Of a stretch of DNA of 64,000 nucleotides, positions 35,901 to 44,424 are shown piece after piece. The position numbers and the translations under genes were made by a program. The stretch lies in contig NZ_JAUOTO010000002.1 of NCBI RefSeq assembly GCF_030546645.1, positions 62,001-126,000 on the forward strand, in the 5' to 3' direction. The first letter of the stretch is position 1; every line of letters starts with the position of its first letter. The stretch comes from Flavitalea plasmicola (GTDB lineage: Bacteria; Bacteroidota; Bacteroidia; Chitinophagales; Chitinophagaceae). The notes under the pieces are model-generated. The model was not told where the DNA came from, ran no database searches, and saw only the letters and a program-made list of their open reading frames with translations.

Positions 35901-36221
35901 AATACAACGGGAGTCATTGCCGGCTTATACAGAGGAGGAAATAACTTCTATCCTCAGACGAAATACCTGTTGAATATGGCTTATTGCCGGCTGAAGAACG
36001 TGACGGTGGGGTATGCAGTGAGCAATAGGGTACTGACAAGGGCTGGCATCACAAAACTCCGCTTTTATCTCAGCGGCCAGAACCTGGCTACCATCTCCCA
36101 TGTCGGCGTCCCCATCGATCCGGAGATCACGGACGGCTCGGTATCCGGCGGTATAAGCTTTACAGGCAGGACCTATCCTTTCGACAGAAGCTATTCGGCG
36201 GGGCTGCAACTAACCTTTTAA
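32949..36221 (+). CDS. SusC/RagA TonB-linked outer membrane protein
   Basis: TonB-dependent pore of 1090 residues. The signal peptide (ALSLFGLLCWCTSYAFGQ) leads to a carboxypeptidase-like regulatory domain (IKGEVYDKNSHTPLAGASIK), a TonB box-like VVVVGYGTQKKADLTGA, the plug (LQGVVPGLTIQYGNGG, IESISVLKDAASASIYGARA) and a barrel ending SAGLQLTF. There is no STN domain, unlike the first SusC in this window, and no sigma/FecR genes adjoin. The gene lies between the phosphoesterase-propeller and SusD genes. Confidence 0.96.
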   Translation: MRNYKALSLFGLLCWCTSYAFGQQIKGEVYDKNSHTPLAGASIKLPGAKGVASDAEGKFTFDANGAKSFVVSSVGYKPRTVAITDAVFYQVDLEGSNQALDQVVVVGYGTQKKADLTGAVATVDVTRTFGSKPINDPTKALQGVVPGLTIQYGNGGLTAGADIKIRGIGSINGSSRPLILVDNVQTDDLSVINPQDIESISVLKDAASASIYGARAAFGVVLIKTKTGRKNQKSVISYNNNFSANTPTVLPDFADPEFELQALNDAGVRSNVASPETFGMNMLKLKAGIINWKQQYKGKNGKEMVKGEDWNIDPTDGRTYFYKVWDPKKEMLNKYTLSHQHNLSISGGSEKISYYLSGGYSYDGGIFKMNPDDVKKYNITASVNANVTSWLDVNVKTLFRNYQYDYPYQYQDYWYYFWRWGAYFPYGTYQGKYFRVNSAYMDAASKANLTSNYSRIDLGATVKILKNLNFRADYTIGRDNLLRHESGGPVQAWDFWTAGALNLTNIATAGQDFTQYTSGRMLVNTFNGYFTWQPNIIEDHHFKLIGGVNAERDENINFYAARQGLLDPTQPELGLTPGTQTSGPTSSGVPTGWSTKGHGKKAFAGYFGRINYDYKDKYLLEVNGRYDGSNYFPPADRWAFFGSASAGYRISEESFMQRLKPTLSDLKVRASYGELGNQDVTADGSSPYLPIMNGIPTAWVSNAGTIAQSVSQPGAIAQSLKWERVGTLDFGMDARILDNHIGFSFDWYQRDTKGMIQATSVPATFGTGGPSINAGNFRSRGYELSIDANYTIGKDLQVYGTIGFSDAKTVFTKWSNPNLSLATDQNYKGKTYGEIWGFETERYFTADDFNPDGTYKAGVAKQTGLVSSGNFKYGPGDIKYKDLTGPNGHPDDSISYGNLTLNNHGDLKKIGNNQPRYLYNLRLGGSWKGFDLDIFIQGVGKRDWWGTGQTVLPLWQSIDILYANQMNFWTPDHPNAKYPRPYPGNTTGVIAGLYRGGNNFYPQTKYLLNMAYCRLKNVTVGYAVSNRVLTRAGITKLRFYLSGQNLATISHVGVPIDPEITDGSVSGGISFTGRTYPFDRSYSAGLQLTF

Positions 36222-36254
36222 AACAGCAATTCTTAATCAGCATAATTTCTGAAT

Positions 36255-37949
36255 ATGAAATCAATAATAAGATATCTGCCGATGGCCTTCTTTGTGATGA
36301 CCATGGGTACGGCCTGTAAAAAGTACATCGATGTCACCAATCCAGACACGCTGGTGGACCCTACTTTCTGGAAGACGGAGAACAGCGTACGCACCTATGC
36401 CTGGGAATTTTATAATTCATTCCCCGGCTTTGGCAACAATTCGAACACTAACGGTGACTTTTATTTTCCCACATTGTCGGATGATCAGGCCTCTCCGAGC
36501 CTGGCGCAATTTCCGTCGAACCCTCCTGTCACCAATGCAGACTGGACGGTGAACACCACCTACCTTGTGGGAAGCACGTGGACCTATGCTTTCGTATCCT
36601 TCGGATATGTCCGCAAGGCGAATATCATGCTGGAGCGGGTGGACCTGGTGCCGATGGCTGATGAAGCCAAAAATCACTGGAAAGGAGTAGCCTGTTTTTT
36701 CCGGGCCCTGCAGTATTTCAAAATGGTGCAGGAATTTGGCGGCGTTCCCTGGTACGGTCATTCCACGACGATCAGTGACTCGGGGCAGATCTACAAGCCC
36801 CGCGATCCCCGCCAGCTGGTGATGGACAGCGTGCTTGCGGATCTCAATTATGCCGTAGCCAACCTGCGCCAGGCAGACCAGCCGAACACCATCAACAAAG
36901 ACGTTGCGTTGGCGCTGAAGGCGCGTGTTTGCCTGTACGAAGGCACTTACCGGAAATATCATACGGAGCTTGGCCTGCCGGATGCGGACAAATATCTGAC
37001 CGAAGCGAAGAATGCCGCCCAGACGCTTATCAGCAGTCCTTCCTATGCGCTTGACAAAAGCTACCAGACGGCATATAACAGTGAAAACCTGTCGGGGGAC
37101 AAAGAGATCATCCTTTATAAACGATATGAGGCCACCTTCCTTCAGCATTCACTCATCTCTTATCTATATAGCAGCACGGCTATGAACGGCCCTACCAAGT
37201 CCGCCGTGGAATCTTATCTGTGCAAGGATGGCCTGCCCATCGGCCTTTCGCCGCTGTACAAGGGCGATGCCACCGTGAGTGACGTAATGGCCAACCGGGA
37301 CAGCCGGCTGGGTATTACCATCGACAGCAGTTATTACTATTACATCGGGCATGTAAAGAACAGCCTTTCGTCCAGCACAGGGTACCGGCCCATCAAGTAT
37401 CTGCCGGACACCAGCAGACTGAAATCCATCCCCACGTCGATCAATACCTCCACTACGGACGCTCCCCTGTTCTGGCTGGCCGAAGTGTACCTGAACTACG
37501 CGGAAGCAGCAGCCGAGCTGGGCACCATTACCCAGGCAGACCTGGACAATACCATTAACAAACTGCGGGACAGGGCTAATGTAGCGCATCTCACCCTGGA
37601 CCCGGGATTTACCGACCCCAGGAAAGACGCCGATGTCAGCTCGCTTATATGGGAGATCCGCAGGGAAAGACGCGCAGAGCTGATGATGGATGGATTCCGG
37701 TTCCAGGACCTGATGCGATGGAAAAAAGGCTACTACATGGACTATACGGCCAACCCGGATGCCTATTTAGGCGCCAAGGTACCGTCCAATGGCACTGTGA
37801 AGCTGAATCCAAATGGTTATATCACCCCCTATAAGCTTCCTGTGACCAGGACATTCGCTGACAGGAATTACCTGTCGCCGATACCTACGTCCCAGCTTGC
37901 GCTTTATCCGAAGGATATTGCAGATCACATGCAAAATCCCGGATGGTAA
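36255..37949 (+). CDS. SusD/RagB family nutrient-binding lipoprotein
   Basis: The 564 residues start with a lipoprotein signal (PMAFFVMTMGTACKK). SusD patterns follow: DTLVDPTFWKTENSVRTY, WKGVACFFRALQYFKMVQEFGGVPWY, ALKARVCLYEGTYRKYH, FWLAEVYLNYAEAAAELG, LRDRANVAHLTLD, EIRRERRAELMMDGFRFQDLMRWKKG. It follows SusC by 33 bp and captures the ligand for that pore. A short hairpin at 37988 lies after it. Confidence 0.96.
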   Translation: MKSIIRYLPMAFFVMTMGTACKKYIDVTNPDTLVDPTFWKTENSVRTYAWEFYNSFPGFGNNSNTNGDFYFPTLSDDQASPSLAQFPSNPPVTNADWTVNTTYLVGSTWTYAFVSFGYVRKANIMLERVDLVPMADEAKNHWKGVACFFRALQYFKMVQEFGGVPWYGHSTTISDSGQIYKPRDPRQLVMDSVLADLNYAVANLRQADQPNTINKDVALALKARVCLYEGTYRKYHTELGLPDADKYLTEAKNAAQTLISSPSYALDKSYQTAYNSENLSGDKEIILYKRYEATFLQHSLISYLYSSTAMNGPTKSAVESYLCKDGLPIGLSPLYKGDATVSDVMANRDSRLGITIDSSYYYYIGHVKNSLSSSTGYRPIKYLPDTSRLKSIPTSINTSTTDAPLFWLAEVYLNYAEAAAELGTITQADLDNTINKLRDRANVAHLTLDPGFTDPRKDADVSSLIWEIRRERRAELMMDGFRFQDLMRWKKGYYMDYTANPDAYLGAKVPSNGTVKLNPNGYITPYKLPVTRTFADRNYLSPIPTSQLALYPKDIADHMQNPGW

Positions 37950-37987
37950 TGAATGTCGTGAAACCTTTAATAACTGTCCCTGGGACA

Positions 37988-38007
37988 ACGAACCTGCGGT
38001 TCGTTTT
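37988..38007 (+). terminator. Weak terminator after SusD
   Basis: A 7-bp stem ACGAACC-TGC-GGTTCGT followed by TTTT. It may be a partial terminator or attenuator before the DeoR gene. Confidence 0.45.
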
Positions 38008-38046
38008 GAAAAAAAACATTATTTTAGGGTGAGAATCAGACTAACT

Positions 38047-38796
38047 ATGCTAAAACAGGAAAGGCAGGCTTACATTTTGCACCAGGTAAATCTTCATAAC
38101 CAGGTGCTATCCGCCAACCTCAGCCTCGACCTCAACGTATCGGAAGACACCGTCCGGCGCGATCTGCAGGAATTGGCCGACAACGGCAAGATCATCAAAG
38201 TCCACGGCGGCGCCCTGTCCTTGTCTTTCAATGATTTTCATTACCCCTCCACGAACGTGTATGCCCATCCGCAGAAAAAGCTGATCGCACGTAAGGCTAT
38301 TCCTTTGATCGATAAGGATATGTTCGTGATGACGACGGGCGGCACTACCCTGATCGAGCTGGCCAAAGCACTCCCCCAATCCCTGAAGGCCACGTTTATT
38401 TCGGGCTCTATTCCTGTCGTTATGGAATATACGCACCATCCGAATATAGAAGTAATACTCATAGGGGACAAGGTTTCGAAAAACTCGAAAATAACCGTTG
38501 GGGGTGAGGCTATCGCCAAGATCAAGCAGATAAAAGCCGATCTCTGCTTCCTGGGGGTCAATGCCATCGACGCCGAGCATGGTATTACGGACAATGACTG
38601 GGATGTGGTACAGATCAAGAAGGCTATGATCGAATCTTCGAAAAAGGTGGTGTGCCTTTCCATTGCCGAAAAGATCAATTCCTGCCAGCCCTTTCATGTT
38701 TGCCCGATCGAAGACATTGATATACTGATCACGGAATTACGCCCGGACGATCCCATGCTGGAGCCTTACCGGAAAAAAGGTATTCAGATTTTGTGA
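38047..38796 (+). CDS. DeoR family transcriptional regulator
   Basis: The 249 residues begin at ATG 38047 (MLKQERQAYILHQVNL); the longer in-frame extension upstream overlaps SusD and looks unreal. The N-terminal winged helix (NLSLDLNVSEDTVRRDLQELADNGKIIKVHGGAL) has the DeoR signature. The sensor domain (TTGGTTLIELAKAL, VGGEAIAKIKQIKADLCFLGVNAID, HGITDNDWDVVQIKKAMI) normally binds a phosphorylated sugar. It sits 97 bp after SusD and probably regulates the upstream phosphoesterase/SusCD genes. Confidence 0.93.
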   Translation: MLKQERQAYILHQVNLHNQVLSANLSLDLNVSEDTVRRDLQELADNGKIIKVHGGALSLSFNDFHYPSTNVYAHPQKKLIARKAIPLIDKDMFVMTTGGTTLIELAKALPQSLKATFISGSIPVVMEYTHHPNIEVILIGDKVSKNSKITVGGEAIAKIKQIKADLCFLGVNAIDAEHGITDNDWDVVQIKKAMIESSKKVVCLSIAEKINSCQPFHVCPIEDIDILITELRPDDPMLEPYRKKGIQIL

Positions 38797-38825
38797 CATA
38801 TACACATGAGAGAACAACCACCATC

Positions 38826-38861
38826 GAAACTGCCTCACTGATCGTGAGGTAGTTTCATTTT
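38826..38861 (+). terminator. Terminator of DeoR gene
   Basis: A 13-bp stem GAAACTGCCTCAC / GTGAGGTAGTTTC (one G-T pair) with a 5-nt loop, then ATTTT. It lies between convergent genes. Confidence 0.8.
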
Positions 38862-38873
38862 AAGCCGTAATTT

Positions 38874-40259
38874 TTAGCCGAAAAAGAGATAGCAGAGGGA
38901 GATCGATACGATGATGCTTACCAGGTCCGCCAGCAGCATCGCCCCGATGGAATAGCGAGTGTCCTTCACCGATACCGCCCCGAAGTAGACGGCGATGATA
39001 TAGAACGTGGCGTCGGAAGAGCCCTGCAGTATGCCGGAAAGACGAGCCGCAAAGCTGTTGGGATCAGCTGCCATTGTGCTTACCATCATGCCCCGGGCCC
39101 CAGCCGCGCTGAGCGGTTTGATCAATGCCGTAGGCAGCCCATCGACAAAGCGGGTGTCCACTCCTATTTTGGTGAAAATATAGCGAAGACCGTCGATCAC
39201 GGCGCCGAAGGCCCCGCTGTTGCGGAGAAGGCTGATGGCGACCAGCATGCCCACCAGGTAGGGTATGATCCGAACGGCCGTTTCGAAACCTCCTTTCGCC
39301 CCTTCTACAAAGGCGTCGAAGATGTTGATCTTCTTGTACACCGCCCCGCCGATGATCAGCAGGAAGATCAGCAGGATCAGCCCGTTGCCCAGCGCCCGGG
39401 AGAAGGATTGGACGCCGTCCGAGTCCAGCGTCCTCAGGTAGACGACGATGGTCCCGATGAGCAGGGAAAGTCCTCCCAGCCAGACCAGGATGGCCGGCTG
39501 AAAGATATTGATCCGTTGTTTGAACGAGACGATCAGCAGGGAAGCCAGCGTGGCGGCGAAAGTGGCGATGACGATGGGAATGAATACGTCAGTGGGATTA
39601 GCGGCCTTCATGGAAGCCCGCAGGGCGATGATGCTCACGGGTACCAGCTGCAGCCCCGACTGATGCAGGCAAAGGAACATGATCTGGGAATTGGAGGCCC
39701 GGTCCTTGTCGGGATTGATCTCCTGGAGGCTGGTCATGGCTTTGAGCGCAAAAGGCGTAGCGGCATTATCGAGTCCCAGGAAATTCGCGGAAAAGTTCAT
39801 CAGCATATGTCCCATGGCGGGATGTCCCGGGGGCAACTCGGGGAAAAGCTTTGAAAAGAAAGGACCGATGATGCGGGAAAGCAATTGGATCCCTCCGGCC
39901 CGCTCGGCTATGCTCATCAGGCCCATAAAGAAGCCCATGATCCCGATGAGTCCCAGGGACAGATTGACGGCGGATTTGCAGGTCTCGATCACGCCATCGG
40001 CTTCCTGGAGCCTGTAGGAGGCGGGATTGGACGCCGGAACGGGAGACGGGGTGGCCGTTGAAGCGGGGGGCGTTGAGGGGGTGACCGTTGAAGGGGCGGC
40101 CGTTGGAGGAAGCGGCTGGGCGACCCGGATGGTGTCTTTTGCCTTACCGATCACCATGGCAGCGAAAATGTCTTTGTCCGCGGGTGAAGTAACGTATTTT
40201 ATGCCCGCCACGAGCACGGAAATAATGATGAAGGCGGCCCATATCCTGCTTAATGCCAT
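38874..40259 (-). CDS. SpmA/SpmB fusion, nucleoside-recognition-domain membrane protein
   Basis: The 461 residues combine two Gate/nucleoside-recognition domains. The N-terminal one is SpmA-like (VNLSLGLIGIMGFFMGLMSIAERAG, NFSANFLGLDNAATPFALKAM). The C-terminal one is SpmB-like (DAFVEGAKGGFETAVRIIPYLVGMLVA, GILQGSSDATFYIIAVYFGAV). A Thr/Pro/Ser-rich stretch (residues ~48-80) sits inside the first domain region, before its helices. In Bacillus, SpmA and SpmB are separate proteins affecting spore-core dehydration; in non-sporulating Bacteroidota the fused form has no established role. It is divergent from ychF. Confidence 0.88.
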   Translation of the reverse strand: MALSRIWAAFIIISVLVAGIKYVTSPADKDIFAAMVIGKAKDTIRVAQPLPPTAAPSTVTPSTPPASTATPSPVPASNPASYRLQEADGVIETCKSAVNLSLGLIGIMGFFMGLMSIAERAGGIQLLSRIIGPFFSKLFPELPPGHPAMGHMLMNFSANFLGLDNAATPFALKAMTSLQEINPDKDRASNSQIMFLCLHQSGLQLVPVSIIALRASMKAANPTDVFIPIVIATFAATLASLLIVSFKQRINIFQPAILVWLGGLSLLIGTIVVYLRTLDSDGVQSFSRALGNGLILLIFLLIIGGAVYKKINIFDAFVEGAKGGFETAVRIIPYLVGMLVAISLLRNSGAFGAVIDGLRYIFTKIGVDTRFVDGLPTALIKPLSAAGARGMMVSTMAADPNSFAARLSGILQGSSDATFYIIAVYFGAVSVKDTRYSIGAMLLADLVSIIVSISLCYLFFG

Positions 40260-40420
40260 GCGATAAAAATAGCATTAATTGCCTATAAATTAGCTACCTT
40301 CGCGGCCGAAAAATATACGGAAAACCGGTGATCGTAAAAAATAACCTGTTTTCCGGAAGGATATTATGTCTGTCCCATTGGGACGCGGGCCTCTGGTCCG
40401 TTTCAAAAAAAAAGAATATA

Positions 40421-41521
40421 ATGGGTTTACAAGCAGGGATCGTAGGATTACCCAACGTAGGGAAATCGACTTTATTCAATGCCGTCAGCAACAGCGCCAA
40501 AGCGCAGGCCAGCAATTACCGGTTCTGCACGATCGAGCCCAATACGGGGCTGGTGGATGTACCCGACGAACGGCTGCACAAGCTATCGGACCTGGTGAAG
40601 CCCCACCGCATCGTCCCCACCCAGCTGGGGATCGTAGACATCGCCGGCCTGGTGAGAGGCGCCAGCAAGGGGGAAGGATTGGGCAATAAGTTCCTGGCCA
40701 ATATCCGGGAAGTGGATGCCATCGTACACGTGATCCGCTGTTTCGAGGACGAGAATATCCTCCGGGACGAAGGGGCCATCAACCCCGTCGGCGACAAGGA
40801 GATCATCGACACGGAGCTGCAGCTGAAGGACCTGGAAAGTGTGGAAAAGAAATTCAGCCGCACGGAGAAGTTGCTGAAGACGGCCGACCCCAAAGTAAAG
40901 GCGGAATATGAGGTCTTAAAACGTTGTAAGGAGCACCTGGAAAAAGGCAGGAGCATCCGGGAGCTGGACCTGGCGAAAGAGGACCGTCCGGCCATTGCGG
41001 ACCTTTTCCTGCTGACGGAAAAACCGGTGCTGTATGTAGCCAATGTGGACGAGGCGTCGATGCACACGGGCAATAAATACTCCGAAGCGCTGCAAGCTGC
41101 CGTTGCCGGGGAAAACGCCCAGGTCATCATCATGAACAACTCCATCGAAGCGCAGATCGCGGAAATGGAAGACCCCGCGGACAGGGAACTCTTCATGGAA
41201 GAGTACAAAATGAAGGAGCCTGCCCTGAATAAGCTGATCCGCAGCGCCTATAAGCTGCTGAACCTGGCTACGTATTTTACGGCGGGCGTGCAGGAAGTAA
41301 GGGCCTGGACGATCCATGAAGGTTGGAAGGCGCCGCAGGCTGCCAGCGTGATCCATACGGATTTTGAGAAAGGGTTTATCAAGGCGGAAGTGATCGCTTA
41401 TAATGATTTCATCCAGTACGGGTCGGAAGCTGCGGCAAGGGACAATGGGAAGCTAAGGATAGAAGGGAAGGAATATGTGGTGAAGGATGGGGACGTGATG
41501 CATTTTAGATTCAACGTATAG
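40421..41521 (+). CDS. ychF: Redox-regulated ATPase YchF/Ola1
   Basis: The 366 residues start at ATG 40421 (MGLQAGIVGLPNVGKST); an earlier in-frame start adds an unrelated leader. An Obg-type G domain with P-loop GLPNVGKS, DIAGLVRGASKGEGLGN and an NVDE specificity motif (ATP preference in this family) is followed by a coiled-coil arm and a C-terminal TGS domain (VQEVRAWTIHEG, AEVIAYNDFIQYGS). It is a near-universal ribosome-associated ATPase. Two terminators in series follow. Confidence 0.96.
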   Translation: MGLQAGIVGLPNVGKSTLFNAVSNSAKAQASNYRFCTIEPNTGLVDVPDERLHKLSDLVKPHRIVPTQLGIVDIAGLVRGASKGEGLGNKFLANIREVDAIVHVIRCFEDENILRDEGAINPVGDKEIIDTELQLKDLESVEKKFSRTEKLLKTADPKVKAEYEVLKRCKEHLEKGRSIRELDLAKEDRPAIADLFLLTEKPVLYVANVDEASMHTGNKYSEALQAAVAGENAQVIIMNNSIEAQIAEMEDPADRELFMEEYKMKEPALNKLIRSAYKLLNLATYFTAGVQEVRAWTIHEGWKAPQAASVIHTDFEKGFIKAEVIAYNDFIQYGSEAAARDNGKLRIEGKEYVVKDGDVMHFRFNV

Positions 41522-41525
41522 ATGC

Positions 41526-41557
41526 AAGAAAAGCCCGGCTCACGCCGGGCTTTTCTT
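41526..41557 (+). terminator. First terminator after ychF
   Basis: A 14-bp stem AAGAAAAGCCCGGC / GCCGGGCTTTTCTT with a TCAC loop, starting 4 bp after the stop. A-rich on the left and T-rich on the right, it could act on both strands. Confidence 0.85.
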
Positions 41558-41561
41558 GTGG

Positions 41562-41608
41562 GGCCGAAAAAGGGTTGGCGTTGCCAACCCTTTTTCGGCC
41601 TTTTTTTT
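41562..41608 (+). terminator. Second terminator, bidirectional between convergent genes
   Basis: An 18-bp stem (GGCCGAAAAAGGGTTGGC and its complement, 41583-41600) followed by eight T residues. It lies 7 bp before the stop of the convergent TonB receptor gene. Confidence 0.85.
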
Positions 41609-41614
41609 GGCGGA

Positions 41615-44329
41615 TTATTTGATCATTTCGTCGAAGGTCAACGACAAATAGTATACGGCCCCTACTTTAGGATTGCCAAAGGAAGTCTGGTAATAGTGAT
41701 TGGTGATATTGGATCCGCCCAGCTTGATGATCGTCTTCACTGCTGGCAGCTTGTAGCTCACCTGTGCGTCCACGGTGCCGAAGGCAGCTACGTTGCCAGT
41801 AGCAAAGCTGGAGTTCCATAAGAAAGCGTCCTGCCAGCGATAGGTGACGTTGAACCCTATATTCTTATATACGTTCCTGTTGGACAGGCCCAGGTTATAC
41901 CGGTATTTCGGGGAGTTGAAGCTATTGGCCAGTCCCTCGTCCTTCGTGATGTCGTTGTAGGAGAAATTCCCGGATACGGCCCAGTTGTCCATCAGGTAAT
42001 CCAGTCCCAGCGCCGCGCCCTGCGTAGTCACCTTGTTGGGGTTGTTGACATAGGTAGCGAAGATATTGGGATTGGCCAGGCCCGCACTGCCGGGCTGGAT
42101 CAGGACGAGGTAGGAAAGGAAGTCCTTGTAACGATCGTAATAATAATACGCGTCTATCAGCAGCCTGTTCGCTATGAGGCCCTTGTACCCTATCTCGTAG
42201 GCGTCCACGGTCTCCGGCTTGAACTTTCCGAAAGTATATTGCTGCAGGTCCGCCGGATTTCCGGTCGTCTGGTATTTAGCGAGGCTCTCCTGGGTATAGC
42301 CTTTGTTGGTATTCAGATGATATTTATCATTGATGATCGCGGGCAGTCCACCGATCAGGCGGGTGTTGGCCCGGATGGGCAGGTCGATCCACTGGTCCTG
42401 GTTGGTGGGATTGCGATAGCCCGTCTGGTAAGACAGGCGGATATTGTGCTGCGGAGCCACTGTGAACACAGCCGCAATACGGGGGGTGGCCCTGCCGTCG
42501 AAATTCTCGTTCTTGTCATACCGGATGGAGCCGATGAGGTGGATACGGTCGTTCACCAGTTTCTTTCCCACCTGCAGGAAGCCGCCGATCTCGTCGGTGC
42601 CGATGCGGCCGGCGCTGTCGGCGAAGATCGTGCCGTTGGACCCGAGGGAGTAGTGACGGAAGCTGCCTCCGACCTGCAGTTCCAGCACCTTTATATGATC
42701 GGTGAAATCATACATGCCTTCGTATTGATAGAGGTTGGTCTTGTCATTGAACTTGGCGCCATTGCGGCCTGCGCCAAACCCGATGTAGTTGCTGGTGATG
42801 GTGTTCTTTGTCGTGTTGAATGGCGCGCTGCCGGGCTGCAGCCTGTCCCTGTCCGCATAGGCGCGGGCGGACGCATGCGCCTGGGCGTCAGATGCTCCGC
42901 CGGCTCTCGCCGTGTTGTATACAAAGGCATATTCCGCGAACCAGCCCCCGATGACGTTGCCTGCGTTGTCATACTTTGCACTGGGGTTATACGCCTCATT
43001 TAGCAGCGTGCCCAATGCCGTGGCGTTATAGGCTTCTCCGGAACGTTCCTGGGTAGTATAGACCCTTACATAGAATCTTTTCCCCCGCACTTCCAGCTTA
43101 TACTGGCCTATGTTGAAGTTCCGCAGGGAATAGCGGTCAGAACCGGTGTACACGGTGGTGCCCGAGCCATAGTTACCCTGGAGGATGGCCTCTGTGTTAT
43201 CGGTCAGGCGGTAGTGAATAGCCGCCGTCCCTTTAAAATTCTTGGTCCTGTAATCCACCAGGTCGGCCTCTTTGTAGCCCGTGCGGCTGACGGTGACGCC
43301 ATTCAGCGCTCCGCCTGTAGGGCCAAAAGTGGTATTGATCTCATCGCCGTATACGTTGACGCCGTCATAGCCTGGGTCGGCCGTGTGGTTGAAACCGGGC
43401 TTGGTCTTCAGCATCAGCCGGTTGAAATTAGTGGAATCATTCGCCTGCCAGTCATCGGCCTGCAGCCAGCTGACGCTGAGCTTGAAAGCAAACTTTCCAA
43501 AGGCTTTGGCATAACGGGCGGACAGGTCCGGAATAAAACCCAGGCTGGACTGCTGCTTTTTCCCCACATGGTTGACGCCGCCCTGCAGCTTGACGCTGAG
43601 CCCCTGGTATTCGAAGGGGCTTTTGCTCGTCACCAGCAGGGTACCATTCATACCGCCGGCGCCGTAAAGTGCGGAACTGGCGCCGGGCAGCAGCTCCACG
43701 GTGGCCACATCCAGGTCGGAAGGGCCTACGATATTGGCGACGGAAAAATTCAGACCGGGGGCCTGGTTGTCCATCCCGTCAATGAACTGGTTGAAACGGG
43801 TGTTGCCATTGGCATTGAACCCTCGTGTCGTCACTCCGCGGAAGGTGAGGCTTTGTACGCTGGTCTCCACCCCTTTCAGGGAGGGCAGCGCATCATAGAA
43901 TGTAGGAGCCGCTATCTGACGGATAGCCGTGGCATTTAGTTTCTCGATGGAAACAGGAGAGGCAAGTATGCTTTCCTGTACGCGGCTGGCGGAGACTACT
44001 ACTTCCGTCCCCAGGATGGAGCCGGGTGTAAGGTCTACATTGATCTCGGAAGTGCCTGTGACTGTCACCTCTTTTGATTCAAACCCCACGGAAGTAAATA
44101 CCAGCACAAACGGCGGCTGCCGGGTAGTCGTCAGTTTAAAATTCCCCTTGTCATCGGTGGTGGTGCCGGCACCTGATCCTTTGAGGGAGACAGATACCGC
44201 GGGGATCCTTTCTTTGGTTTGCGAATTTTGAATGTGGCCGGTGATGGTGACAGAGGTCTGGGCAAAAGTAATAAAACAGGAAAAGACGGCTACCAGTAAA
44301 GTGCCGGCTTTGGTCAAATATTTTCCCAT
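41615..44329 (-). CDS. TonB-dependent receptor
   Basis: A 904-residue outer-membrane receptor. The signal peptide (YLTKAGTLLVAVFSCFITFAQ) is followed by a carboxypeptidase-like regulatory domain (VTITGHIQNSQTKERIPAVSVSLKG), a plug (EVVVSASRVQESILASPVSIEKL, DALPSLKGVETSVQSLTFRGV, SSALYGAGGMNGTLLVTSKSP) and a beta-barrel ending YYLSLTFDEMIK. It is not a SusC and has no SusD partner; the plug phrase VVSASRVQESIL is like siderophore/vitamin-type receptors. The substrate is unknown. It is divergent from purC and closed by a shared bidirectional terminator. Confidence 0.92.
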   Translation of the reverse strand: MGKYLTKAGTLLVAVFSCFITFAQTSVTITGHIQNSQTKERIPAVSVSLKGSGAGTTTDDKGNFKLTTTRQPPFVLVFTSVGFESKEVTVTGTSEINVDLTPGSILGTEVVVSASRVQESILASPVSIEKLNATAIRQIAAPTFYDALPSLKGVETSVQSLTFRGVTTRGFNANGNTRFNQFIDGMDNQAPGLNFSVANIVGPSDLDVATVELLPGASSALYGAGGMNGTLLVTSKSPFEYQGLSVKLQGGVNHVGKKQQSSLGFIPDLSARYAKAFGKFAFKLSVSWLQADDWQANDSTNFNRLMLKTKPGFNHTADPGYDGVNVYGDEINTTFGPTGGALNGVTVSRTGYKEADLVDYRTKNFKGTAAIHYRLTDNTEAILQGNYGSGTTVYTGSDRYSLRNFNIGQYKLEVRGKRFYVRVYTTQERSGEAYNATALGTLLNEAYNPSAKYDNAGNVIGGWFAEYAFVYNTARAGGASDAQAHASARAYADRDRLQPGSAPFNTTKNTITSNYIGFGAGRNGAKFNDKTNLYQYEGMYDFTDHIKVLELQVGGSFRHYSLGSNGTIFADSAGRIGTDEIGGFLQVGKKLVNDRIHLIGSIRYDKNENFDGRATPRIAAVFTVAPQHNIRLSYQTGYRNPTNQDQWIDLPIRANTRLIGGLPAIINDKYHLNTNKGYTQESLAKYQTTGNPADLQQYTFGKFKPETVDAYEIGYKGLIANRLLIDAYYYYDRYKDFLSYLVLIQPGSAGLANPNIFATYVNNPNKVTTQGAALGLDYLMDNWAVSGNFSYNDITKDEGLANSFNSPKYRYNLGLSNRNVYKNIGFNVTYRWQDAFLWNSSFATGNVAAFGTVDAQVSYKLPAVKTIIKLGGSNITNHYYQTSFGNPKVGAVYYLSLTFDEMIK

Positions 44330-44377
44330 AGCGCAAGTTTTCGTGATAAGATTTGAAACGTATGACTAAAATACTGA

Positions 44378-44407
44378 TTGTAATGTAGGAATGAAAATTT
44401 AATTTTG
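44378..44407 (+). promoter_or_regulatory. Bacteroidota-type promoter of purC
   Basis: TTG (44378-44380), a 19-bp spacer, then TAATTTTG (44400-44407), fitting TTG-N19-TANNTTTG. The purC ATG follows 17 bp later. Confidence 0.65.
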
Positions 44408-44424
44408 GGCCCTAATTACGATAA

